The position numbers were made by a program, and so were the translations under genes. Source: Martinezella tropici (GTDB lineage Bacteria; Pseudomonadota; Alphaproteobacteria; Rhizobiales; Rhizobiaceae). From it: a stretch of DNA of 64,000 nt. Each line of letters opens with the position of its first letter. Positions within the stretch are counted from its first letter, which is position 1. The stretch lies in assembly GCF_008370325.1 (NCBI RefSeq), contig NZ_VNIP01000008.1, forward strand, positions 310,001 to 374,000, read 5' to 3'. The notes under the pieces were generated by a model. That model was given only the letters and a program-made list of their open reading frames with translations, searched no databases and was not told where the DNA came from. This document shows, piece by piece, positions 18,556 through 26,596 of this stretch.

Positions 18556-18580
18556 ATGGCGGCGTCCTTGACGCCGCCAT
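18556..18580. other. Stem-loop before the ATPase gene
   Basis: ATGGCGGCGT (18556-18565) pairs with ACGCCGCCAT (18571-18580) across a CCTTG loop. It lies between the RIME-like repeat and the ATPase start and may limit read-through from the binding-protein gene, giving excess binding protein as is usual for importers. Confidence 0.45.
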
Positions 18581-18594
18581 GGATCGGATTGACC

Positions 18595-18702
18595 CTACAG
18601 CGCCGCGCGTCACATGTGACGCGCAAAGGTCGCTGTAGCACTTTTAATCTGCTGCATAATTTTTTCCTTAAATCGATGTCGATTTAAGGAATTATGCAGT
18701 AG
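18595..18702. repeat. RIME-like intergenic mosaic repeat with two palindromes
   Basis: The first palindrome runs CTACAGCG (18595-18602) to CGCTGTAG (18631-18638) around a perfect inner dyad at 18604-18623. The second runs from CTGCATAATT (18652 on) to its complement ending at 18699, around CCTTAAATCG/CGATTTAAGG. Rhizobium-specific intergenic mosaic elements are described as repeats with two large palindromes; this resembles them from memory. It lies between the binding-protein and ATPase genes, inside one transcription unit. Confidence 0.6.
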
Positions 18703-18715
18703 AAGATGCCGCCTA

Positions 18716-19702
18716 TTACTTCGTGAAGCAATTGCAATCGGCAAGCGAAGCCGGAACCTCGGCGCCGAAGGCTTTCAACACGGTCTTGTTGATCAGCGGC
18801 GCGTGGTCCTTATAGGCGGGAACGGAGGGCTTGATCGTCTTCGGATCGGCACCCTTCAAGATCTGCGCGGCGATCTTGCCGGCGTTTTCGCCAACCTGCT
18901 CGTAGTTGACGGCAAAGCTTGCCGGAACGACGCCGTTGCGAACAGCCGCGTCGTCGGAGTTGACGATCGGGATCTGTGCCTGGCGGGCGGCGGCGGCAAC
19001 GGCGGGGATTGCCGGCTGCAACAGGTTGGAAGCGGGCGTGTAGATGACATCCGCCTTGCCCGCGAGCGAGGCGATGCGCTGCTGGATGTCGTTAACATTG
19101 TCGACGCCGACGGGAACCACTTCGAAGCCGGCTGCCGGAGCGGCGGCCTTGACCTTGTCGAGCAGCGCCACGTCGTTGGCTTCGCCCGGATTGTAGGGAA
19201 TGCCAAGACGCTTGGCATTCGGAAGCAGCTTCTTGGTAAAGGTCAGGATCGCGGAGATGTCCTGCAGATCGCTCGAGCCGGTGATGCCAGCGTCGCCTGC
19301 GTCCCAGGACGGCACGAGCTTCGCGGCGACTGGATCGGTGACGGCCGTAAAGACGATCGGAATGCCGGAGCCGGCGAGCGCCTTCTTGGCGATCTGCGAC
19401 ACGGGCGTGGTGACCGTGTATATCAGCTTCGGATGTTCGGACTGTAGCTTGGCGATCATCTGCGGAACGAGCGAGGCGTCGAAGCTCGTATTGCTCTCGG
19501 AGTAGACGACATCCTTGCCTTCGACGAAGCCGTTGTCGGCGAGCGCCTTCTTGAAGCCGGCGATCGAAGCATTGAGCTGCGGATGTTCGCCGAAATTGGC
19601 GATTGCGATCTTGATCGGTTCGGCCGATGCCGTCGCAACACTGGCAACGAACGCGCCGGCAACGACGAGGCCGGAGAGCCATTTAGATGTAGATCTCAGC
19701 AT
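18716..19702 (-). CDS. ABC transporter substrate-binding protein (PF04392 type)
   Basis: A 328-residue periplasmic binding protein. The signal peptide is clear: Lys near the start, hydrophobic LSGLVVAGAFVASVA, then cleavage after ASA. Two lobes typical of the family follow (IKIAIANFGEHPQLNASIAG; LPNAKRLGIPYNPGEAND). The start at 19702 is fixed by GGGAGGAAA just upstream and by the signal peptide. It is the first gene of the ABC-kynU unit and presumably binds kynurenine, tryptophan or a related compound (inference). It is divergent from the GntR gene. Confidence 0.88.
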   Translation of the reverse strand: MLRSTSKWLSGLVVAGAFVASVATASAEPIKIAIANFGEHPQLNASIAGFKKALADNGFVEGKDVVYSESNTSFDASLVPQMIAKLQSEHPKLIYTVTTPVSQIAKKALAGSGIPIVFTAVTDPVAAKLVPSWDAGDAGITGSSDLQDISAILTFTKKLLPNAKRLGIPYNPGEANDVALLDKVKAAAPAAGFEVVPVGVDNVNDIQQRIASLAGKADVIYTPASNLLQPAIPAVAAAARQAQIPIVNSDDAAVRNGVVPASFAVNYEQVGENAGKIAAQILKGADPKTIKPSVPAYKDHAPLINKTVLKAFGAEVPASLADCNCFTK

Positions 19703-19887
19703 ATTTTCCTCCCGGATGTGACGAGGAGCCGTGTTCCTTCGGCTCTCTTGGCAAGGGATCATAGCGACTGCTGCAAGCCTGTCAAATTCAGATATATGAT
19801 GTGCACTATCCACGCCTTTGATATATATATTCCTGCATTGGGGAATTTTATATATAATTCGGACTTCGCGGAGGAAAGGCAGGCCGC
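19703..19887. promoter_or_regulatory. Divergent promoter/operator region, kyn-ABC unit and GntR gene
   Basis: This gap is unusually AT-rich and contains three ATATAT-type tracts near 19791, 19820 and 19850. The last is a near-palindrome (GAATTTTATATATAATTC). GntR/FCD proteins bind short dyads between divergent genes, so these are candidate operators. No experimentally known site is matched. Confidence 0.4.
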
Positions 19888-20613
19888 ATGCAGGACATGG
19901 ATGCGTTGAGCAAGACCGAGGCGGCCTATTGGCTGTTGCGACGCGATATCCTCAATACCAAGCTCAGGCCCGGAGCATCCTTGCGGCTCAGCGCCTTGCG
20001 GGAGGCCTACGGTGTCGGCTGGACTCCGCTTCGCGAGGCGCTGTCGCGGCTGGAAGCCGAGAAGCTGGTGACGGCCGTCAGCAATCGTGGTTTCGCGGTC
20101 GCTCCTGTTTCCAGGGCGGAACTGGAAGATCTGATGCGCGCGCGAATGGTCATCGAACTGCCGTTGTTCATGGAAGCGATCGAAAAAGGCGGCCCGGATT
20201 GGGAATCTGCCGTTGTCACGGCGCACTACCGCCTGTCGCGCTGCAAGATCGTGCCGGATTCCGCTTCCGAGGAGATGGCCGACGAGTGGGATGAGAAGCA
20301 TTCCGCTTTCCATGCTGCGCTGGTAAGCGCTGCGACATCAAATTGGCTCAAGCGCTTCCAGTCCACCATCACGGATCAACTGCGGCGCCACCACCGTTTC
20401 CTCGGTCTGGCGCCGACACAGCGCGCGACCGCCGGCCTTTCCGCCGGCTATGAGAAGGCGGTGGCGGCGCTCAAGGACGCCATGGCGATCGAACATCACA
20501 CGGCGCTGATGGAAGCTGCCCTCGACCGCGATCTCGAACGTGCCAAGGCACTAATGACCGAGCATATCGGCTACACGCTGCAGGTCTATATCCGCTCGGA
20601 AAACGAATCCTAG
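19888..20613 (+). CDS. GntR-family (FCD) transcriptional regulator
   Basis: A 241-residue regulator. The N-terminal winged helix (LRPGASLRLSALREAYGV, then TPLREALSRLEAEKLV) is followed by an FCD ligand-binding domain with metal-site His residues (EKHSAFHAALVSA; HHRF; MTEHIGYTL). It resembles CsiR-type members. The start may be 19888 or 19897. It is divergent from the ABC-kynU unit, so control of that unit by an aromatic metabolite is likely (inference). Confidence 0.9.
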   Translation: MQDMDALSKTEAAYWLLRRDILNTKLRPGASLRLSALREAYGVGWTPLREALSRLEAEKLVTAVSNRGFAVAPVSRAELEDLMRARMVIELPLFMEAIEKGGPDWESAVVTAHYRLSRCKIVPDSASEEMADEWDEKHSAFHAALVSAATSNWLKRFQSTITDQLRRHHRFLGLAPTQRATAGLSAGYEKAVAALKDAMAIEHHTALMEAALDRDLERAKALMTEHIGYTLQVYIRSENES

Positions 20614-20840
20614 CAGCGCCATTGCCGGGGATGGGTGGCACACAGGCGGCGCCATAGCTTCCTGACTATTCCAGCTGAAGCCTCTCATGTCGTGACGGCA
20701 GGCCGATATGGCGCTGGTTTCCGTAGACGCTGCCACGGCTGTTTTTCATCGATGAAAAATACCCTGCAGATTTGGCTGTTTATCACGCGGCCATCTCTCC
20801 CTATTTCTGTCTGCAACGTCAGACGATCGCGGAGGATGAC

Positions 20841-21845
20841 ATGCTGACCAAAGCCGGTAGCGCGACCACAATGGCTCTCTGGAACGGCCGAGAAATTCCA
20901 CGCCTGGGCATGGGATGCTGGGCGATTGGCGGTCCGTTTTATGCCGGCGACGTGCCACTTGGCTGGGGCGAAGTCGATGATAATGAATCGGTTCGCGCTA
21001 TCGAGCGGGCGGTGGATCTTGGCATTCGCTTTTTCGACACCGCCTCGAACTACGGCGCTGGGCATTCCGAAGAGGTCGTCGGCAGGGCGATCGGCGATCG
21101 AGACGACATCATCATCGCCACCAAATTCGGCTTTGCTACAGACGAGAAGACCAAACAAGCGACAGGCGCCTTCGCCGATCCCGCTTTTATCCGTCAATCC
21201 GTCGAGACGTCTTTGCGCCGTCTGCGCCGCGAGCGTTTGGACCTGCTGCAATTCCATCTCAACGATTTTTCGCTCGAAGCCTCGGATGAGGTTTTTGCGA
21301 CACTCGAAATGTTGAGGGCCGAGGGTAAGATCGATGCTTTCGGCTGGAGCACGGACTATCCGGATCGCGCCGCACGTCATGTGCATCGGCCAGGTTTCGT
21401 GTCGATCCAGCATACGATGAACGTCTTCGAGCCGGTTCCGGCGATGATCGAGATTGTCGAGCGTAATGACCTGATTTCCATCAATCGCGGTCCGCTCGCC
21501 ATGGGCCTGCTCAGCGGCAAGTTCACCCCGGATAAAAGCATCGGTGAGAAGGACGTGCGTGGTGCAAGTCTCGATTGGATGGTCTACTTCAAGGATGGTA
21601 AGATCGCTCCTGAATTTGCTGCGCGCCTGGAGGCGGTCCGAAAACTACTGACTGAAGACGGCCGCACGCTCACGCAGGGTGCGCTTGGATGGCTATGGGC
21701 GCGCTCACCGCGCACGCTGCCAATTCCCGGCTTTCGCACGGTTGCCCAAGTTGAGGAAAATGCCGGCGTCCTGGCGAAAGGCCCATTGCAAGCAGATGTG
21801 ATGGCGAAAATCGATCAAGCGCTGTCCGAATTTCACTCAAGCTAA
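20841..21845 (+). CDS. Aldo/keto reductase
   Basis: A 334-residue NADPH-dependent reductase of the larger AKR type. Catalytic Asp/Tyr are in FFDTASNYGAGHSEE, Lys in IATKFG, His in QFHLND. The C-terminal cofactor loop includes LPIPGFRTVAQVEEN. The start at 20841 is supported by GGAGGATGAC; an in-frame start 69 bases upstream has no such site. Substrate unknown. The neighbouring IS remnant suggests a junction at its 3' side. Confidence 0.87.
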   Translation: MLTKAGSATTMALWNGREIPRLGMGCWAIGGPFYAGDVPLGWGEVDDNESVRAIERAVDLGIRFFDTASNYGAGHSEEVVGRAIGDRDDIIIATKFGFATDEKTKQATGAFADPAFIRQSVETSLRRLRRERLDLLQFHLNDFSLEASDEVFATLEMLRAEGKIDAFGWSTDYPDRAARHVHRPGFVSIQHTMNVFEPVPAMIEIVERNDLISINRGPLAMGLLSGKFTPDKSIGEKDVRGASLDWMVYFKDGKIAPEFAARLEAVRKLLTEDGRTLTQGALGWLWARSPRTLPIPGFRTVAQVEENAGVLAKGPLQADVMAKIDQALSEFHSS

Positions 21846-21861
21846 CCGGATCCGGTTGCTT

Positions 21862-22134
21862 TCACCCTTTCGACGTCTTCGCCAGCATCTCGCTCAGCGT
21901 TGCCGCTGAGAGCATGGCTTCGGCCAGAAGCTTCTTGAGCTTCTGGTTCTCTTCCTCCAGTGCTCTCACTCTTTTGGCATCGAAACCGGCATTTCCGAAC
22001 TGCAGGGATTGCCACCGATAGAAGGTTGGCTCGCTGATGCCGTGCTTGTGGCAAACATCTGCCACCTTCACCCCGGCCTGGTGTTCCATCAGAATGCCCG
22101 TAATCTGGTCGTCGTCGAATCTTCTTTTGCCCAT
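21862..22134 (-). mobile_element. IS3-family orfA transposase remnant
   Basis: About 90 codons match the helix-turn-helix OrfA of IS3 (IS407-group) elements: MGKRRFDDDQITGILMEHQA, then HGISEPTFYRW, then the leucine zipper ALEEENQKLKKLLAEAML. After that the sequence departs from the usual end, and orfB, which should follow, is absent because the neighbouring aldo/keto reductase gene ends 16 bases away. No terminal inverted repeats are evident. It is a decayed element immediately downstream of the type I secretion genes. Confidence 0.75.
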
Positions 22135-22141
22135 CACCGCT

Positions 22142-23584
22142 TCAGTCCTCACGAAATGCTCTGTTGAAGCTGTCGAGGAGCGGTCTGATGGCATAGAACG
22201 CCACGCTGCTTTTGCCCGTTTCGATCAGCGTCTGTGCGGGCATGCCCGCGATCAGTTCGACATCGCTCATTTTCGCCAACCGCTCGTCCGTTACACGGAT
22301 TATCGCGGCAAAGTAGGGCTGGCCGCTCTGCGTATCGGTGAGACGGTCCGCCGATACATACTCGACCCGACCTTTCAGGAGTGGAACACGCCGCTGATTG
22401 TATGGAAGGAGGTGAACCCGTGCCTCGAGCCCCGCATGGACGAGATTGATGTCTTCCGGTCTGATATGGGCAGATACGACAAGGCGATCGGCGCGTGGGA
22501 GAAGATCCACGAGCGGTTCGCCCGCGCCGATCACCCCACCGGCTGTGTGGATGCGCAGGTTCATGATTGTTCCATCGTCGGGAGCACGGATATCGGTCCT
22601 TGAAAGTTGGTCGTCGATCATCCGCAAGCGCTCGCGCAGTTGCATGATCTGGCCTTCCGTATCGCGCATGCCTTGTGCGACTTCGCTCAACCGGTCGCTC
22701 TGGAGCTTTGCGAGATCGGCCTGTGACTCGCTGATCACCTGATAGGCGCGCGAGATCTGCGCATCTACTTGACCTTGCTGGCCATCCAGATCCGCTTTTT
22801 CCCGCTGGAGGTTGAGAAGTCTGCTCTTTCTTTCCAGTCCTTTGGCGTTGAGGAGCGTAACCTGATCCAATTCTTCCTGCGAGATTGCGGCTCTGTCGGC
22901 CAGCGCTGCCTTCTGCGCGCCAAGTCCGACGATTTCCTGCCGCACCTGCGCGATTTTTTCATTGGTGATCCCGACTTCCGCCTGCATGACCTGGCGCCGC
23001 GCTTCGAAGATTTTCTGTTGCCCGGTCAAAATCGCACCGACCGAAGGATCTCGGTCCATTGCCGCCCCGAGGTCCTGCGGATAGGCGACATGGTCACCGC
23101 CCGTCTGCTCCACAAGCAGACGGGCGCGGCTTGCTTCGGCGTCCCAAAGCTGCCCTTGAATGCTGTCGCGCTCCGAGCGAAACTTCGTATCGTCGAGTGC
23201 TATAATGATTTGCCCGGCCGTGACCGCATCGCCGTTTTTGACGAGTATCCGTCGCACGATTCCGCCTTCCAGATGCTGAATGGTCTTCCGGCTGGACTCC
23301 GGTTCGATAACGCCCGGTGCAATCGCAGCACTCTTCAGTGGTGCCAGAACCGACCAGATTCCCAATCCGACTATAAAGAAGCCGATCAACAGGTTACCCG
23401 TCCAAACAACGCCTCTGAGCCTCGGCATGGGCGAAGGAGGGGCGGGGCCGCGCTGTTTCGCGTCGATCACCGGCGAATAGGCCTGTTGCTTGGACGTCGC
23501 CGTCGATCGTTGAGCGAACCGCTGGCCTGTCCTTGACGAATTTGAAAACCTCGCCAGCATCGCGTCCAGGTGAACAAGGGTCAT
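22142..23584 (-). CDS. HlyD-family type I secretion periplasmic adaptor
   Basis: A 480-residue membrane-fusion protein. It has one N-terminal transmembrane segment (NLLIGFFIVGLGIWSVLAPL) and then the PrtE/PrsE-type beginning SAAIAPGVIEPESSRKTIQH. A long alpha-helical hairpin and a C-terminal beta-barrel follow, ending near LIETGKSSVAFYAIRPLLDS. GGAGGG precedes the ATG. It joins the inner-membrane ABC exporter (15 bases upstream) to an outer-membrane TolC protein encoded elsewhere. It is part of the unit carrying the Gly-rich protein gene. Confidence 0.92.
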   Translation of the reverse strand: MTLVHLDAMLARFSNSSRTGQRFAQRSTATSKQQAYSPVIDAKQRGPAPPSPMPRLRGVVWTGNLLIGFFIVGLGIWSVLAPLKSAAIAPGVIEPESSRKTIQHLEGGIVRRILVKNGDAVTAGQIIIALDDTKFRSERDSIQGQLWDAEASRARLLVEQTGGDHVAYPQDLGAAMDRDPSVGAILTGQQKIFEARRQVMQAEVGITNEKIAQVRQEIVGLGAQKAALADRAAISQEELDQVTLLNAKGLERKSRLLNLQREKADLDGQQGQVDAQISRAYQVISESQADLAKLQSDRLSEVAQGMRDTEGQIMQLRERLRMIDDQLSRTDIRAPDDGTIMNLRIHTAGGVIGAGEPLVDLLPRADRLVVSAHIRPEDINLVHAGLEARVHLLPYNQRRVPLLKGRVEYVSADRLTDTQSGQPYFAAIIRVTDERLAKMSDVELIAGMPAQTLIETGKSSVAFYAIRPLLDSFNRAFRED

Positions 23585-23598
23585 GGCAGCGTCCCTCC

Positions 23599-25314
23599 CT
23601 ACGTTCCCGTTCGAGATGGTGGTTGAAGATAGGTGTCGTAAATCTGCTCACTGTCGCCGAAGGCAGCCACCGTCCCGCCGCGCATGATGGCAATCTTGTT
23701 GGTGACCGGCAGGATCCCCATCCGGTGCGTTATGATAACGACGGTCATCCCCCTGGATTTCATGCGTTCAATTGCCCTGAACAGCATGCGTTCGCCGTCA
23801 TAGTCCAGGCTCGAGTTCGGATCGTCGAGAACGATAAGGGATGGGTTTCCATAGGCCGCCCGTGCCAGTCCCAACTGCTGGCGCTGAGCTCGAAGGAGCA
23901 GGTTGCCGCCTTCGCCGATATCGGTCTCGTAGCCCTGAGGCAGCCGCATGATCGCTTCGTGCAATCCAACCAGCTTCGCGGCATCGATCGCTTTGACGGG
24001 ATCTCCTCCGTCAAGCCGGCCTATCACATCCTTGATTGCTCCGCCGAAGAGTTCGATGTCCTGCGGCAGGTATCCGACATGGTGGGTCCCTCCGCAAAGG
24101 CGCAGAGCCGAGATATCGACCCCACCAAGAAGAGCACATCCGCTCGTTGCCTGCACCACACCGGCTATGACGCGACCTAGTGTCGATTTTCCCGACCCCG
24201 ATGGGCCGATGAGCGCTACGCAATCGCCCGGCGCAAGGCGCAATGTGATACCGGTCAATATCTGCCTGTTGGCGAATGGCTGTGTATAGCCGACGTTATC
24301 GAGAACGAGGCCATTGGGTTCGGGTTGCGGCACCGTTCGGGGATCGCGTTCCGCTGCAACGGCGATCAGCATCCTGTTCAAGCGATTGAAGGCATTCCGC
24401 GCAAACGTAAAGGAGCGCCATGCCCCGATTGCGCCTTCGATTGGTGCAAGCCCGCGCCCGAGCAGCAAGCTCGCGACGAAGATGATTCCGGGACTGCTAC
24501 TGCTCGCGAGCACCAACCATGTAGCGGATCCCATCATGAGGATCTGCGCGAGCGTGCGGATTGCTTTGGAGAAACCGAGAATGATCTCCGTGCGATGCAT
24601 TGCGATGTCCTGCGCCCTTCTTGCCGTTTCCGCATCGCGATAGACGGCCAGCGCCGCGCCATACTGCATGCCCATGGCCCGGATCACCTCGATGTTCTTG
24701 AGGGCGCTCGCAAATCGCATATAGCTCCTCGAAAGGGCAAGATTGGCGCGGGCAAGCGGCCCTTGCGTCGCCAGTTCCGTCAGGAACGCAAACAGCAGAA
24801 GTGCAACTGCGCTTAAGAGACCGATGGTCCCAAGCAGCGGATGAACAAGAAAGAGCAGCAGCAGGAAGACCGGCGCCCAGGGAACGTCGAAAAAAAGCGA
24901 GCTGGCCGGTGAATCGAGGAACTGGCGCAGTACGGCGAGGTCCCTGTAGCACTCCGTGGCGGATCCTGCATCGGCGCGAGCGGCATATTCGAATGATGCG
25001 GTGAGCACCATCGGCCGCAACCTGTGATCCAGCCAGCTGCCGATGCGCGAAAGAGCCGCCCTGCGCACGATATCCAGCGTGGATCCGACCAGCACGGCAA
25101 CAGCGATGATCATCGTCAGCATCAGGAGCGTGTCGGCGCTTCGGCTCGACAGGACCCTGTCATAGATCTGCAGGAGATAGATGGAAGGCGCCAGAAGAAA
25201 GAGATTGTAGCCGCAGCTGTAGAGGAAAACCAACCCGAAGGCTCCGGCGCAAGCCCGGAGCGCAACAACGAGCTGTGTCTGTGGGCGCGATAGCTTCATG
25301 GAAAGCGTTACCAT
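23599..25314 (-). CDS. Type I secretion ABC exporter (PrtD/PrsD-like) with degenerate signature motif
   Basis: A fused permease-ATPase of about 571 residues for one-step export across both membranes. Six membrane segments precede the ATPase. Walker A is intact (LIGPSGSGKSTLG). The position of the usual LSGGQ signature reads LLLRAQRQQLGLARA, and Walker B reads LIVLDDPNSSLD, with Asp where the catalytic Glu normally stands. The switch His is present (VVIITHRMG). The start is placed at the ATG at 25314; an earlier TTG at 25344 has no ribosome site. It lies behind the Gly-rich gene, its probable cargo. Confidence 0.88.
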   Translation of the reverse strand: MVTLSMKLSRPQTQLVVALRACAGAFGLVFLYSCGYNLFLLAPSIYLLQIYDRVLSSRSADTLLMLTMIIAVAVLVGSTLDIVRRAALSRIGSWLDHRLRPMVLTASFEYAARADAGSATECYRDLAVLRQFLDSPASSLFFDVPWAPVFLLLLFLVHPLLGTIGLLSAVALLLFAFLTELATQGPLARANLALSRSYMRFASALKNIEVIRAMGMQYGAALAVYRDAETARRAQDIAMHRTEIILGFSKAIRTLAQILMMGSATWLVLASSSSPGIIFVASLLLGRGLAPIEGAIGAWRSFTFARNAFNRLNRMLIAVAAERDPRTVPQPEPNGLVLDNVGYTQPFANRQILTGITLRLAPGDCVALIGPSGSGKSTLGRVIAGVVQATSGCALLGGVDISALRLCGGTHHVGYLPQDIELFGGAIKDVIGRLDGGDPVKAIDAAKLVGLHEAIMRLPQGYETDIGEGGNLLLRAQRQQLGLARAAYGNPSLIVLDDPNSSLDYDGERMLFRAIERMKSRGMTVVIITHRMGILPVTNKIAIMRGGTVAAFGDSEQIYDTYLQPPSRTGT

Positions 25315-25377
25315 ATCAGATCTCGCTGCACTTGATACTGACAAGAAAAGGCTGCCGGCTGGCTTTGCAACCTATGA

Positions 25378-25401
25378 GGTCGCCGGCCGGAGCCGGCGAC
25401 C
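25378..25401. other. GC-rich stem-loop between cargo and exporter genes
   Basis: GGTCGCCGGC (25378-25387) pairs with GCCGGCGACC (25392-25401) across four bases, 16 bases after the cargo stop. No T-run follows on the minus strand. It could stabilise the cargo mRNA or attenuate the transporter genes, keeping cargo more abundant than exporter. Confidence 0.5.
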
Positions 25402-25416
25402 CTCAGGATCTGGGTT

Positions 25417-25992
25417 TCATGAGCCAAGATGGCTGAGATCGATATGGCCGAAGTCGTTTACGAAATGATCGAGAGCATTGTTCACCGTCGTCGTTTCAGG
25501 ATCCGTGTGAACCAATGCTGACGAGATATCACCGCCTCGAGCGATGTTTCCGTTACCGCCATTGCCGCCGACGCCCGCGAGGATGGTGGCATGCTGATCA
25601 GCCAGAAGCTGCGTATATTGTGTCCCGGTCGTCGCCGCGCTCACCGCCGCCACGTCGCCGCCACTCGAGCTTCCTTGACTGCCGTCGGAGTGGGAATCTC
25701 CCCCCGCGCCGCCGGCGCCAGTGTTCGTAACCGCCGCCAGGAAGCCGTTCTGAGCTTGAGTGAAGCCACCACTTCCGCCACCGCCGGCGGTCCAATCCGC
25801 CGTCTGCCAAACATGATCGCCGTTGTGCAGATCGGTCGATGCTCCATCGACCGTTTGGACATTGGCGACATACGCAACCGGGTTGTAGTCGATATTCCCA
25901 TGGCTGTAGCCACCGCCGCCATTACCGGCACTGGCATCGCCCGCATTTGGATCGTTGAGTTGAATCGTGTCAGACATTTGTGGAATAGGCAT
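25417..25992 (-). CDS. Gly-rich repeat protein, probable type I secretion cargo
   Basis: 191 residues, very rich in Gly, Ser, Asn and Asp, with no Cys and no Sec signal peptide. A core QHATILAGVGGNGGNGN (about residues 133-149) is shared with the larger Gly-rich protein encoded at 26597-27682, and a weaker copy is at GDHVWQTADWTAGGGGSGG. The C-terminus is acidic/hydrophobic (FVNDFGHIDLSHLGS), as expected of a type I export signal. AGGAGGG precedes the ATG. It is the first gene of the unit with the ABC exporter and HlyD adaptor. No RTX nonapeptides are seen. Function unknown: adhesin, matrix or surface protein are possibilities. Confidence 0.7.
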   Translation of the reverse strand: MPIPQMSDTIQLNDPNAGDASAGNGGGGYSHGNIDYNPVAYVANVQTVDGASTDLHNGDHVWQTADWTAGGGGSGGFTQAQNGFLAAVTNTGAGGAGGDSHSDGSQGSSSGGDVAAVSAATTGTQYTQLLADQHATILAGVGGNGGNGNIARGGDISSALVHTDPETTTVNNALDHFVNDFGHIDLSHLGS

Positions 25993-26596
25993 TGATGTCC
26001 CTCCTTCTACTTCGTTTCGTCCGAGTTTGTTCTACGGCGTGGGTATCCAGCATCTCATCGCCAGCCAATACAACCGCAGGTAAATATTATCCGCGATTTG
26101 ATCTGCGAGCTATCTAGCTATTCGGCGACGTTCCTTCGGGCGTATGGTTGGAGGTGGCGGAGCGTTATTCTGGCTTAGTTGGTTCGTGAGTTGGCGTTGG
26201 GTGGCATGATCATGATGATGTCTGCGACCTGGTCGAAGCGACGCTCTTCTTCGAAGCAAAGGCCATCCGGCAAAACGGCTAAATTCTGGGAGTTCCGATC
26301 AGACTGCGCTTGGCGAGAAGATCCTGTTCGATGACTGAAAAACGAGTGTTTTCCGCCGCGAAAGATGGTTTGCGCGACGTCGAACCTATCATCCAAAGGT
26401 GGATTTAGTGCTTTTAAACGCGCATAGCGGGTGCCGCATCCATGACAGCCAAATGGCTACGGAACTAGCCGATGGGATGTAGACGAATTGCAGGCTCTGT
26501 TTTTCTCACCTTCAGATGCACAATGCCCTGAACAATTCAGGCTGCATATGCTGCTTGCTTGGTGGACGTGCGGTTGATCGCGGAATGGAGACGGTA
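25993..26596. other. Divergent regulatory region between the two Gly-rich genes
   Basis: 604 bases separate the divergent cargo genes. It is AT-richer than the flanks and contains no convincing gene; a 73-codon minus-strand frame at 26175-26396 has no recognisable features. It should hold promoters for both cargo genes. I could not pick out a defined operator. Confidence 0.4.
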
